NCBI GenBank assembly: GCA_018812355.1
Contig: JAHJDQ010000211.1
Location: 1-12,741, forward strand
Reading direction: 5' to 3'
Origin: Nanobdellota archaeon
GTDB taxonomy: Archaea > Nanobdellota > Nanobdellia > Woesearchaeales > GW2011-AR9
DNA: 12,741 nucleotides
Shown one piece after another: positions 1 to 6,785 of the stretch. The position numbers were made by a program, and so were the translations under genes. The notes below the pieces were generated by a model, which was not told the DNA's origin, did not search any database, and saw nothing but the letters and a program-made list of their open reading frames with translations. The first letter of the stretch is position 1. Each line of letters begins with the position of its first letter.

Positions 1-1008
1 GAAATCATAAGTGCCGGTTCCCGTATCACCCGTATTGGCCAGGAATGCATCATCAACATTTAAAGTGTCACCGGCCAGACTGATATTCGTACCCGCAACC
101 AGATTTGTATAATCGGAAACGTCTATATCCGTACCGTTCCATGTACCCAGAGTCACAACTCCGGTCTCATCCACCAGATAGCTGGTGTTTTCCACCCAGG
201 CTGATGTACCCGCATCCCAATGCATAATCGCATCATCAGTTGTACCGTCAGCAGGAACATCACCCAGATAAGCTACAGTTCCGGAAGCATCCTGGAAAGT
301 AATGGTGTTATCCGCCGTAGGATCAGTGAATGCGAAAGTAGATTCAAAGGCATCAGCTGTTCCTCCTTCAAATACGAATGGGGAACCGCCTGAATATGTG
401 GCGCCTGAATAATCGTGAATACCTGTCCAGGTGAAGTTGGCAGTCTGATCAAGTCCGATATCACCTGTAGCAGATAATGTCACCGGACTTGTGGCAGAAA
501 CTGCCACTGTTCCGGAGGCATCCGGAAAGGCTATGTTTCTGGCGGCTGTTGGATCATTGATTCCAAAAGTTGTTTCAAATCCATCGGCAGTAGCCCCTTC
601 GAAAACGAGAGGGGAGCCGCCTAATACAGTCGCTCCGATTGTCAGAGTGTCGGTAAGTGCGTTACCGAGTGTTGTATTGCCGTTGGCGTCGAATTGATTT
701 TCAAAAGTTACATTTCCTGAGTCGTCAAAAGTGGCAAAGGGTGTGCCCGCATCCTGAAAGATAAAATCTCCCGTATTTTGCAGATCTACGAGAACATTTC
801 CTGTAGTCTGGCTTTCAAATTCCAGGCCTGCGATGTTATTTACCGTCATTATTTTATCCGTATCAAGACGATAGACTTCATCCAGATAATCCTGGCTGAA
901 CAATAGACGAGCATGTGCAGGTGTAGCTGCACACAGCAGGATTGCTATTGTGAATAGGATTCTGAAATATTTTCCTATTCTTATATGTTGGTTTTTGTTT
1001 TTATCCAT
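1..1008 (-). CDS. Secreted tail-fibre-like surface protein (gene D), 3' end cut by window edge
   Basis: This is an open frame of 336 codons from an ATG at 1008 to the window edge, with no stop. Residues 1-34 form a secretion signal: basic start, hydrophobic FRILFTIAILLCAA core, and a TPAHA cleavage site before RLLFSQD. The mature part is Gly/Thr/Asp-rich and poor in Lys and Cys. It carries two copies of a repeat of about 42 residues (130-171 and 207-248) with the pattern GGSPxVFEGxTADxFExTF...DPTAxxxI.F.DASGTVA. That pattern is typical of phage-tail-fibre-like and bacterial surface fibre proteins. It lies 33 bp downstream of gene C and is probably the fourth gene of one minus-strand operon. 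No Shine-Dalgarno sequence is visible; the start was chosen because it gives a complete signal peptide. The export and fibre-like call is firm; ligand and function are unknown. The C-terminal end is not visible. Confidence 0.82.
   Translation of the reverse strand, partial: MDKNKNQHIRIGKYFRILFTIAILLCAATPAHARLLFSQDYLDEVYRLDTDKIMTVNNIAGLEFESQTTGNVLVDLQNTGDFIFQDAGTPFATFDDSGNVTFENQFDANGNTTLGNALTDTLTIGATVLGGSPLVFEGATADGFETTFGINDPTAARNIAFPDASGTVAVSATSPVTLSATGDIGLDQTANFTWTGIHDYSGATYSGGSPFVFEGGTADAFESTFAFTDPTADNTITFQDASGTVAYLGDVPADGTTDDAIMHWDAGTSAWVENTSYLVDETGVVTLGTWNGTDIDVSDYTNLVAGTNISLAGDTLNVDDAFLANTGDTGTGTYDF
265..390 (-). repeat. Tail-fibre-like repeat unit 2 in gene D
   Basis: This encodes residues 207-248 of the partial protein. 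It begins GGSPFVFEGGTADAF and ends in DASGTVAYL. It is similar to unit 1 (496-621) in both protein and DNA, so the two arose by internal duplication and then diverged. Confidence 0.75.
496..621 (-). repeat. Tail-fibre-like repeat unit 1 in gene D
   Basis: This encodes residues 130-171. It begins GGSPLVFEGATADGF and ends in DASGTVAVS. It is paired with the unit at 265-390. About 35 residues separate the two units. Confidence 0.75.
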
Positions 1009-1041
1009 TGTAAGGATGCGATAAGTTTTATCTAATTGATA

Positions 1042-2772
1042 TTAATTTGTGTAATTCCATACGAGTTGTCCGATATCGGCGTAATCGCCGGCACCGGAAT
1101 TGTCGTAAAGTTTCATTTGTACTTCAACGATATCGCCGGCATTGAGGGCTGTGCCGCCAGTGCAACCGGTGTTTATGCTGGCCGCGGCAATTGTGCCGGT
1201 AGCCCATGTGCCTGCCGTGCCATTAGTTAAGTCATTGGCGCATTCTGTGGTATCGGTAAGGTTGTATAGCCGTACTTCCACGTCGTTATCCGCTTCTACG
1301 GCTGATCCTGTCCGGTAACGGAAGGTAAAGTCGCCGGTCGCGCTGAAGTCTGTTGGTAGCGGAAACTGGAAACGGATGTCGATATCCTGAGTAACTACCT
1401 GATCAGAAACCCAGTTGTAGTATCCGGTTTCTTCTGTGGCGTCATAAAAGCTTTCCAGCGTACCGCGGTTGTTGGTGCCATCCGGATATATGGTCGCGTC
1501 AGGGTATTCAGGATAAAAGGTCATATCTTCCACGTTTGGTGCGCCGGAACCGACAGAAGCGTAAAGCTCCTGTAAAGCGTTTTCCACATCTGTTACGGCA
1601 GTGTATCCGCCGGCATCTTCAATACTTACCAGGCTTGCGCCCTCTCCTGTCGCTACACTTCCCAGGTCACCCCATTTCAGATCGAGTTTGTTAAGTGCGG
1701 TATATACCGGGTCGTCATCGGCCAGCACGTTGTTTTCCGTGAAGTTAAAGGTAGCTGACGTAGCGGCTCCGAATAAAGCCTCAATTTCATTTAAAGCGGT
1801 TTCAACGTCCGCACCCGTAAACCAGGCACTCGCGTCTTCAATGCCAACAATGGTGGCACCATCGCCGGCGGCTGTTGATCCAATCTCGTCCAGCGCTCCG
1901 TCAATAGTCGTAGAGGTATACTTGTTAAAGGTATCTGTAATAAAAGATACAGACGCGTCAAGCAAACCTACCGCGTTGGTAATTGTGTTATTGCCTGAGC
2001 CGGCTGTGATTGTTCCTTCAACATCTATGTTTCCGCTCGCATCCACCGTCCAGTCGTTGCTTGTTACAAGAAAGTCAGCTGTGCCGGTATCAATCGTAAA
2101 ATCCGCGTTGGTGGTTGTCAGCGTGCTATCGCCGTCATAATTGTAGACTGCCTCAAAATCCTGCGGGCCAGCGGCCGTCCAGGTATTTAACGCAGTACAC
2201 AAGTACAGCAAATTGTCTGTAATATTGTAAAAAACGTCACCCTCGGTACAGGTAGCCGGGTTAGCCGCTCCCTGATGCAGGGCAAGGCGGGTAGCGCCGG
2301 CAAAGTCAATAATGCCCGTAGAAGTAAATCCGGTAAATCCGGAACCTATACCTGCCGCACTTATATCCCAGCTGGTGGAATCGACCTGAACTGTTGCAGT
2401 TCCGTTGCCCAGCGTTGTGATTCCGGTGCTGCTTAAGCCGCCTGTACTGGTATCTCCCGTGGTTGTAATGTTGTCATCACTGAATAAGAAATCACCGCCT
2501 GGAGCCGCAAACGTTATGTCCTGCGTTGTAGGATCGTAGGTTATTGTAGCATCTGTGCCGTCATTTCCGAACTGCAATTCAATGGTATCCGTTCCCGCGT
2601 TATTGTTGGAATCCATAATGATTCCTTCTGACTGAATATTGAATGCCGCGTCATCTTCAAAAACAATTCTGGCATTAGCCTGTCCCGCGAAGACGGGAAT
2701 TAACAGAATAACGGCCGCTAAGGTGCCTGTAAGACGCGTATGATGACTGACATTTTTACGTTGCGTGTTCAT
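1042..2772 (-). CDS. Secreted tail-fibre-like surface protein (gene C) with shared C-terminal domain
   Basis: The protein has 576 residues. Residues 1-34 are a signal peptide with hydrophobic LAAVILLIPVFAG and a QANA cleavage site before RIVFEDD. The centre contains ...CTEGDVFYNITDNLLYLC... (about 180-195), a pattern common in fibre-like proteins. Two related units follow: AAGDGATIVGIEDASAWFTG then ADVETALNEI, and ATGEGASLVSIEDAGGYTAV then TDVENALQEL. These are the kind of short strand/helix repeats found in trimeric tail fibres. Residues 417-576 (about 1045-1524) form a domain starting MTFYPEYPDATIYPDGTNNR that clearly matches the end of gene B. The ATG at 2772 has no SD and follows a TA-rich gap of 44 bp after gene B. 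The stop is TAA, followed by 33 bp before gene D. Export and modular fibre architecture are well supported; the binding partner and exact family are not known. There is no membrane anchor, so it may be released or assembled on the surface. Confidence 0.85.
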   Translation of the reverse strand: MNTQRKNVSHHTRLTGTLAAVILLIPVFAGQANARIVFEDDAAFNIQSEGIIMDSNNNAGTDTIELQFGNDGTDATITYDPTTQDITFAAPGGDFLFSDDNITTTGDTSTGGLSSTGITTLGNGTATVQVDSTSWDISAAGIGSGFTGFTSTGIIDFAGATRLALHQGAANPATCTEGDVFYNITDNLLYLCTALNTWTAAGPQDFEAVYNYDGDSTLTTTNADFTIDTGTADFLVTSNDWTVDASGNIDVEGTITAGSGNNTITNAVGLLDASVSFITDTFNKYTSTTIDGALDEIGSTAAGDGATIVGIEDASAWFTGADVETALNEIEALFGAATSATFNFTENNVLADDDPVYTALNKLDLKWGDLGSVATGEGASLVSIEDAGGYTAVTDVENALQELYASVGSGAPNVEDMTFYPEYPDATIYPDGTNNRGTLESFYDATEETGYYNWVSDQVVTQDIDIRFQFPLPTDFSATGDFTFRYRTGSAVEADNDVEVRLYNLTDTTECANDLTNGTAGTWATGTIAAASINTGCTGGTALNAGDIVEVQMKLYDNSGAGDYADIGQLVWNYTN

Positions 2773-2774
2773 AT

Positions 2775-2796
2775 TATGTATATATATGTATATATA
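2775..2796. repeat. Short TA-rich direct repeat between genes C and B
   Basis: Two perfect copies of the 10-mer TATGTATATA stand side by side, followed by TA, in the 44-bp gap just upstream of the gene C start. It may act as an AT-rich leader or a weak promoter element, but I see no convincing -35/-10 pair. Confidence 0.4.
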
Positions 2797-2816
2797 GGTA
2801 GGTAATTTGTTATTGT

Positions 2817-4232
2817 TTATTTTCCGTTGTATTCAAAAGTGACATCCGATACGCGGGCGTATTTGCCGGTTAGGGCGGACGGTCTGATTCGCAGTGTAAC
2901 TGTATCTCCGGCCGTGAAGGTTGGAGCGCCGCCGAAAGTAATGGCGGCAGTCGCCCATGCGGCACTTACCAGGTTCGCTCCTCCCACAAGAGGCACAGCC
3001 GTTCCAGTTGTATCATAGAGTTCCACATCAACTTTATTGTTGGCCACCACGCCATCTGATGTCTGGTAAACCACACTTAAAGGTGTGGCAGTGAAACTCG
3101 CGAAATCAAGCGGCAGAGTAAATTCGACCACTACATCAATATCCTGCAGTGTGACCTGACTGGTTGTAAGTTCATAGTAGTTGTACTTAGCAGTACCTCC
3201 TCCGTCCACAAAGCCTGTAACCAGAGTGCATCTGTTATTTGTACCGTCCGGTTCAGCCGTGGCATCCGCGAATTCCGGATTAAAGGTCATCCTTTTTACC
3301 CGACTCTCAATATCGCTCCATGGAACAGTTCCCGCAATGATCTTATTGAAGGCGCCTGCGTCATTACTGATTTCCCACCGGTTTGTGGTGGCGTTGTAAC
3401 GTAACGTGCCGTCATTATCCGCGCCCTGATTGGCCACTATATCCACGTCCGCGCCGACACCAACATTATCGGTATCCATTGTAAGAATATTGCCGTTCTG
3501 GCTAATATCTCCATTCACAAGAAGGTCGTTACTGAATTCAAACCAGTCGCTTGTTACGTCAAATCTCAAAAATTGGGCCAAAGTGGTTCCGAAAGTCAAA
3601 TCAATGGTACCTCCCGCTCCTACTGTGTCATCCACGTCCATAGTCCATGAGTCCGCGTTGGTTCCTCCGGGAATATAAGCAATATCCCATACATTTCCGA
3701 TGCCCAGCACAGCCAGGTCTCCAGCGACCGTACCGATTTCGGCATTGTCAATAAAGTCAGCATTGTTTGTGTAAGGTACGGAACCAATGGTCTGGCGGTC
3801 GTCCGTATCCACGCCGTTATCGCCGGTTGGATCCAGTAGTTCGTAAGTTGTATCAGCAGCCCCAGAAACTTTTATTTCCACCATTAAATGTTGGTGGCTG
3901 GCCAAAAGCATATTTGGCAAAGGGGTCACACTGCCCAGTTCAGCGAAGAAAGTTCCATCGGAGTTAGGCGTGAGCGTGTGTGTTTCAAACCAGCCTCCGT
4001 AGTTAGGGGCCGTTACATCAATGGCGCCGGCGCCTGTAATATCAGTTCCCACAAAATCGTCGGAAATCCAGAGTGAGAATCTGAACGTCTGAGCGGTAAT
4101 AATAGGTGTGTTGGTGCTATCCAGCAGTTTGCCTTCATATACGAACACACTTGGCGTCGTTACTACGGCATAAACTGCCGTCGACTGCATGATCAGGCAA
4201 AGAGCGATGATTGCCGAAAGCAACTTTCGCAT
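2817..4232 (-). CDS. Secreted fibre-like protein (gene B), internal start within the composite ORF
   Basis: Starting at the ATG at 4232 gives 471 residues. The start is supported by AAGGG about 7 bases upstream, one of the few good SD sites in the window. It is also supported by a textbook signal peptide, MRKLLSAIIALCLIMQSTAVYA, before VVTTPSVFVYEGKLLD. The N-terminal domain (about 23-140: VFVYEGKLLD, RFSLWISDDF, HQHLMVEIKV) is predicted to be beta-rich. A fibre-like segment follows, with NDLLVNGDISQNGN, NVGVGADVDI and GTLRYNATTNRWEISNDAG. Residues 315-471 (about 2820-3290) are the C-terminal domain shared with gene C, opening MTFNPEFADATAEPDGTNNR. It is followed by gene C after 44 bp. I favour this as the real gene. 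The alternative, a single 1005-residue fusion with A, cannot be excluded from sequence alone. Confidence 0.72.
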   Translation of the reverse strand: MRKLLSAIIALCLIMQSTAVYAVVTTPSVFVYEGKLLDSTNTPIITAQTFRFSLWISDDFVGTDITGAGAIDVTAPNYGGWFETHTLTPNSDGTFFAELGSVTPLPNMLLASHQHLMVEIKVSGAADTTYELLDPTGDNGVDTDDRQTIGSVPYTNNADFIDNAEIGTVAGDLAVLGIGNVWDIAYIPGGTNADSWTMDVDDTVGAGGTIDLTFGTTLAQFLRFDVTSDWFEFSNDLLVNGDISQNGNILTMDTDNVGVGADVDIVANQGADNDGTLRYNATTNRWEISNDAGAFNKIIAGTVPWSDIESRVKRMTFNPEFADATAEPDGTNNRCTLVTGFVDGGGTAKYNYYELTTSQVTLQDIDVVVEFTLPLDFASFTATPLSVVYQTSDGVVANNKVDVELYDTTGTAVPLVGGANLVSAAWATAAITFGGAPTFTAGDTVTLRIRPSALTGKYARVSDVTFEYNGK

Positions 4233-5834
4233 TTTGTGACCCTTTTTAATGTTTTTTCGCGTTAATTGTCCCATAATAAGAATGGTAAAAATAGCAATAA
4301 GCGGCCAGGGATTTCGATGGTCACCTGGGTGATTAATGTCAAAAATATAACGTTGATTTCTTGATATTCTACTGTCTTCGTATACCTGGACGACGTGCAT
4401 TATATAGGTACCGTCTTCCGGATTTTCCGGCAGAACGATTTTGTAATTTCCGTTTTCGTCCGCTTCGGCGGTCATATAGTCAATTTTGCTGATCTCTTTG
4501 TCCTGTTCTTCTATTTTCTGCACATAGGCATGGTATTTGGTTCGGGTCTCACCGATTCCGGAGAGGCTGCCAAATTCGCCGAAGGAACCAAGAGCTATGT
4601 AATCACGGCTGATTTCTTCATTAACAAAAAGGTTGTCATGTTCCCGGTATTCTTTGTCTTCTATAATAATAGGCCATGAACGGTACAGATTCCGTTCCTT
4701 ATCAAAAAGCGCAATGTCATATGATTTGTATTCAAGGAATGGAATAACCTCGAACATCAGCATACCTTCCGGCGTACTTTGTACACCCTGCCTTGTGACA
4801 ACGTTCCCATTTTCATCTAAAACAACCATTTCATAAATTCCGTTGGGTTCAGTGTTCGTGGCGACAAACGGTGTCTCATCCAATATATATATAACCTGAT
4901 CGGTGCCGTAATTTTCAAAGTGATAAGCGTGTTTGCTTAAAACCTGAGTGATTGTTGTTAAGGTAGGAGCTGCCGGTTTCAGCGGTTCTTCAGGTTCTGG
5001 TTCAGGCGCTGGCTCAGGGGTTGGTCCCGGAGGCGTTGGGCCCGGAGGCGTTGGGCCCGGAGGTGTTGGTCCCGGAGGGGTTGGGCCCGGAGGCGTTGGG
5101 CCCGGAGGCGTTGGGCCCGGAGGCGTTGGGCCTGGAGGTGTTGGTCCCGGAGGTGTTGGGCCAGGTCCGGGTGGGACTTCCAGGGTGCACATTGGCGTGC
5201 AGCCGTCGTTGTAATTTATGTTGCCGTCGTCACATTCTTCCCCCATTTCTTTAATTCCATTTCCGCATATGTTTTGTTCAATACGGCAGCTGACTGAACA
5301 GCCATCCCCGTTTTTTTTGTTGCCATCGTCACACTGTTCACTGGCGTCTCTAACGCCGTCGCCACAGATAGATCCGCCACCGCCACCGCAGTTGTAACAA
5401 CTGGTGGTTACGATCAGACAATTTACGCATTGCAATGGACCGCAGGTATAGCCGTAGTTACCGCATGAAAGTCCGCCAAAGTTTACGCCTTCACACTGTT
5501 CGCCTGTTTCAATGACTCCGTTTCCGCAAACTGGTATCGTGGCGACTGATCCTGCTGAATAAACATTGCGGAGCCTGTAGCTGGATGACGCCCCTTCAAC
5601 ACTGATGTCCGAAATCGAGTCGGTAAGCGTGTAGCTGGCGCTGTTTTTCTGTTCCGCGTCGCTGTTGAACCTTGCGTAGTCAAGACGGTAGCTTGCACTT
5701 GTGCTGCCTTCGGCAAGAACCGATTGGGCAAGAGTCAGGCTCAGCAGTATCGGAATCAAAATTGATTTGAATGTGATATTTTGCACTGGATAATTTGTTT
5801 TTATTGTTGTTTTTGTTTTGGAATTATTGCTCAA
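2817..5834 (-). CDS. Composite ORF: anchored Cys-rich surface protein (A) in frame with secreted fibre-like protein (B)
   Basis: This is an uninterrupted 1005-codon frame from a TTG at 5834 to TAA. Part A has these regions: a signal peptide (about 18-41, ending SVLA before EGSTSASYR); two SxSYxL-type motifs (46-90); Cys-rich repeats (102-216), including the pair CGDGVRDASEQCDDGN and CGNGIKEMGEECDDGN, which match the DUF4215 / TIGR02232 myxococcal-type Cys-rich repeat; a PPGPT stalk (221-272) passing into an acidic PEP run; two Ig-like regions (about 290-500, with ADENGNYKIVLPENPEDGTY); and a transmembrane stretch (508-522, NPWPLIAIFTILIMG) followed by a basic tail RKNIKKGHK. So A is predicted to be anchored at its C-terminus and displayed outside. 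At residue 535 a new Met begins a second complete signal peptide, which is part B (separate entry). A single chain with a signal peptide in its middle is unlikely. The junction sequence suggests two genes, with A ending near 4246. The TTG start has no SD, but no ATG precedes the signal sequence. Confidence 0.8.
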   Translation of the reverse strand: MSNNSKTKTTIKTNYPVQNITFKSILIPILLSLTLAQSVLAEGSTSASYRLDYARFNSDAEQKNSASYTLTDSISDISVEGASSSYRLRNVYSAGSVATIPVCGNGVIETGEQCEGVNFGGLSCGNYGYTCGPLQCVNCLIVTTSCYNCGGGGGSICGDGVRDASEQCDDGNKKNGDGCSVSCRIEQNICGNGIKEMGEECDDGNINYNDGCTPMCTLEVPPGPGPTPPGPTPPGPTPPGPTPPGPTPPGPTPPGPTPPGPTPPGPTPPGPTPEPAPEPEPEEPLKPAAPTLTTITQVLSKHAYHFENYGTDQVIYILDETPFVATNTEPNGIYEMVVLDENGNVVTRQGVQSTPEGMLMFEVIPFLEYKSYDIALFDKERNLYRSWPIIIEDKEYREHDNLFVNEEISRDYIALGSFGEFGSLSGIGETRTKYHAYVQKIEEQDKEISKIDYMTAEADENGNYKIVLPENPEDGTYIMHVVQVYEDSRISRNQRYIFDINHPGDHRNPWPLIAIFTILIMGQLTRKNIKKGHKMRKLLSAIIALCLIMQSTAVYAVVTTPSVFVYEGKLLDSTNTPIITAQTFRFSLWISDDFVGTDITGAGAIDVTAPNYGGWFETHTLTPNSDGTFFAELGSVTPLPNMLLASHQHLMVEIKVSGAADTTYELLDPTGDNGVDTDDRQTIGSVPYTNNADFIDNAEIGTVAGDLAVLGIGNVWDIAYIPGGTNADSWTMDVDDTVGAGGTIDLTFGTTLAQFLRFDVTSDWFEFSNDLLVNGDISQNGNILTMDTDNVGVGADVDIVANQGADNDGTLRYNATTNRWEISNDAGAFNKIIAGTVPWSDIESRVKRMTFNPEFADATAEPDGTNNRCTLVTGFVDGGGTAKYNYYELTTSQVTLQDIDVVVEFTLPLDFASFTATPLSVVYQTSDGVVANNKVDVELYDTTGTAVPLVGGANLVSAAWATAAITFGGAPTFTAGDTVTLRIRPSALTGKYARVSDVTFEYNGK
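4251..4257 (-). other. Slippery heptamer A_AAA_AAC at the A/B junction
   Basis: In the frame of gene A the codons are cgA AAA AAC, which is the X_XXY_YYZ arrangement of known -1 frameshift sites. A -1 slip re-reads the C as CAT and then meets TAA at 4248-4246. Part A would end after 529 residues, 13 bases before the ATG of gene B. The same two-gene layout would follow from one extra A in this six-A run, so a sequencing or assembly indel is an equal candidate. I see no obvious strong stem-loop directly downstream. Confidence 0.45.
5017..5166 (-). repeat. 15-bp minisatellite coding for the PPGPT stalk
   Basis: Ten head-to-tail 15-bp units lie here, consensus (plus strand) GGCGTTGGGCCCGGA. They differ at only a few positions, mainly silent ones. 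Each unit adds the pentapeptide PPGPT to the extended stalk between the Cys-rich repeats and the Ig-like region of protein A. The near identity of neighbouring units suggests recent expansion, so copy number may vary between strains. Confidence 0.9.
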
Positions 5835-5855
5835 TATTTGAGAATAAATCTTGAT

Positions 5856-5884
5856 ATTATATCAGAAAGTTTAAGGATGGTCGA
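5856..5884 (-). promoter_or_regulatory. Probable sigma-70-type promoter of the left surface-protein operon
   Basis: Read on the minus strand, TCGACC (5884-5879, four of six -35 bases) is followed by a 17-base spacer and a perfect TATAAT (5861-5856). Transcription would begin near 5849, only about 14 bases before the TTG start at 5834, leaving a very short leader. A small inverted repeat, CTCAA-TAT-TTGAG (5830-5842), covers the leader and start codon. It could be an operator or a translation-limiting hairpin. Confidence 0.5.
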
Positions 5885-5983
5885 GTAAGCTGGCTTGCAA
5901 GGGGAAATGACATCTTGCATAATTAATATTTATTGGTTTAAGAGTTTTATATTGCAAGGTTTACGAAATATGGTCTGGTATCA

Positions 5984-6012
5984 TTGACACAAATTTACAT
6001 ATATAGTATTTT
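5984..6012 (+). promoter_or_regulatory. Probable promoter of the two small helical-protein genes
   Basis: A perfect TTGACA (5984-5989), a 17-base spacer and TATTTT (6007-6012, four of six) would start transcription near 6019. The first possible TTG start codon of the downstream frame lies inside this -35 box. That argues that translation really begins further down, at GTG 6038 or ATG 6062. It forms a divergent pair with the promoter at 5856-5884 across a 226-bp gap. Confidence 0.5.
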
Positions 6013-6061
6013 CACCTCCATTAATTCCTTGTTTAAAGTGACCGAAAAAGATTTTGAAAAC

Positions 6062-6406
6062 ATGTCGCCGGAACGACAGAGAAATATTGAGGTTTTTCGA
6101 TTAATGCAGTGGGAGCTGGACGAGCTTGTTCATTTCAGAAGTCAGCTCAGAGTCCTGCTGAACGACGAAAGTGTAGTTGGCACTTCTGAAAAACGCGCCA
6201 GAATAGAAAGGTCAATAATGGATCTTGCACAGTCACTTGTGATAACAGTTCGTATGCTTTTGACAAGTCCGATTGAAGCCGGAAAAATGAATCTGAATGA
6301 ATTAGACCAAAGACATCTCCAAGAAGGTCGATTAACAGATCATGCTATTGCCAGATTAAAGATTTATTTTGATAATTTTCTTTTCCGTACAACCGGTACT
6401 GTCTAA
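6062..6406 (+). CDS. Small helical protein of unknown function
   Basis: The protein has 114 residues from ATG 6062, MSPERQRNIEVFRLMQ, and ends in TAA. The open frame extends upstream to GTG 6038 and TTG 5984. I prefer the ATG because the TTG sits in the -35 box of a strong promoter match, and the extra residues are Ile/Thr/Ser-rich and unlike the rest. No SD is seen before any candidate. The sequence is charged and predicted almost wholly alpha-helical, without a signal peptide, membrane segment or cysteine. Its last third (NLNELDQRHLQEGRLTDHAIARLKIYFDNF) loosely resembles the end of the next gene in helix pattern, so the two may be distant paralogues. It lies 33 bp upstream of that gene and is probably co-transcribed with it. 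I do not recognise the family. A cytoplasmic regulatory or adaptor role is only a guess. Confidence 0.6.
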   Translation: MSPERQRNIEVFRLMQWELDELVHFRSQLRVLLNDESVVGTSEKRARIERSIMDLAQSLVITVRMLLTSPIEAGKMNLNELDQRHLQEGRLTDHAIARLKIYFDNFLFRTTGTV

Positions 6407-6439
6407 CTGATTTTTTTAACCCCTGAACCCATTTTTATC

Positions 6440-6772
6440 ATGAGTCGCGAAGCTCGAAATAATACCAACAATGTTGTTGATTTGCAGGATTATGTTGGAC
6501 TTAGGCGAATTGCAGGCGCTTTGGAAGCGCTGAAAATATATCTGAGGTTTCTTGATGAGGGTAGAAATGTTGCCGATATCAGAGAACACGTAATAGGAAT
6601 ACTTAGTCCTTTTTATGAGCAAGAAGAGATTGCTCAAAGAGCCATGGGGCTGACTAGTGAACAAATTGCTGATATAGAAGCCGGAGGTGAGATTCCCCGA
6701 AGGGCTGTCGAAAAATTTGTCGCCAGGCTGGAGTATATTAACGCGCACCCATCCGAATATACGCGAACGTAG
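6440..6772 (+). CDS. Small helical protein with XRE/HTH-like C-terminal half
   Basis: The protein has 110 residues from ATG 6440 to TAG and is cytoplasmic by composition. After a polar N-terminus come helices such as GLRRIAGALEALKIYLRFLDEG. Residues about 70-100, MGLTSEQIADIEAGGEIPRR followed by AVEKFVARLEYI, follow the pattern of the later helices of XRE/Cro-type DNA-binding domains (GLSxxxIxxIExGxxxPxxxxxxxLAxxL). The earlier helix-turn-helix part is not clear, so DNA binding is a suggestion only. No SD is visible. It follows the other small gene by 33 bp and ends 13 bp from the converging diguanylate cyclase gene. No hairpin terminator separates the two convergent genes, so antisense read-through is possible. 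Confidence 0.65.
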   Translation: MSREARNNTNNVVDLQDYVGLRRIAGALEALKIYLRFLDEGRNVADIREHVIGILSPFYEQEEIAQRAMGLTSEQIADIEAGGEIPRRAVEKFVARLEYINAHPSEYTRT

Positions 6773-6785
6773 CAAAATATATCGG

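Noticed and set aside
1601..2140. Long plus-strand frame opposite gene C (179 codons), and shorter frames opposite gene B
   Set aside because: They are antisense shadows of clearly coding minus-strand genes; their translations are low-complexity Ser/Val/Ala-rich and have no signal or domain pattern.
4948..5254. Plus-strand glycine-rich and Leu/Glu-rich repeat proteins
   Set aside because: They are only other-frame readings of the 15-bp minisatellite that encodes the PPGPT stalk.
5996..6018. GGAGG followed by ATG-TAA on the minus strand, a possible minimal ORF
   Set aside because: The two-codon frame with loose spacing is most likely chance; no hairpin or downstream gene makes a leader plausible.
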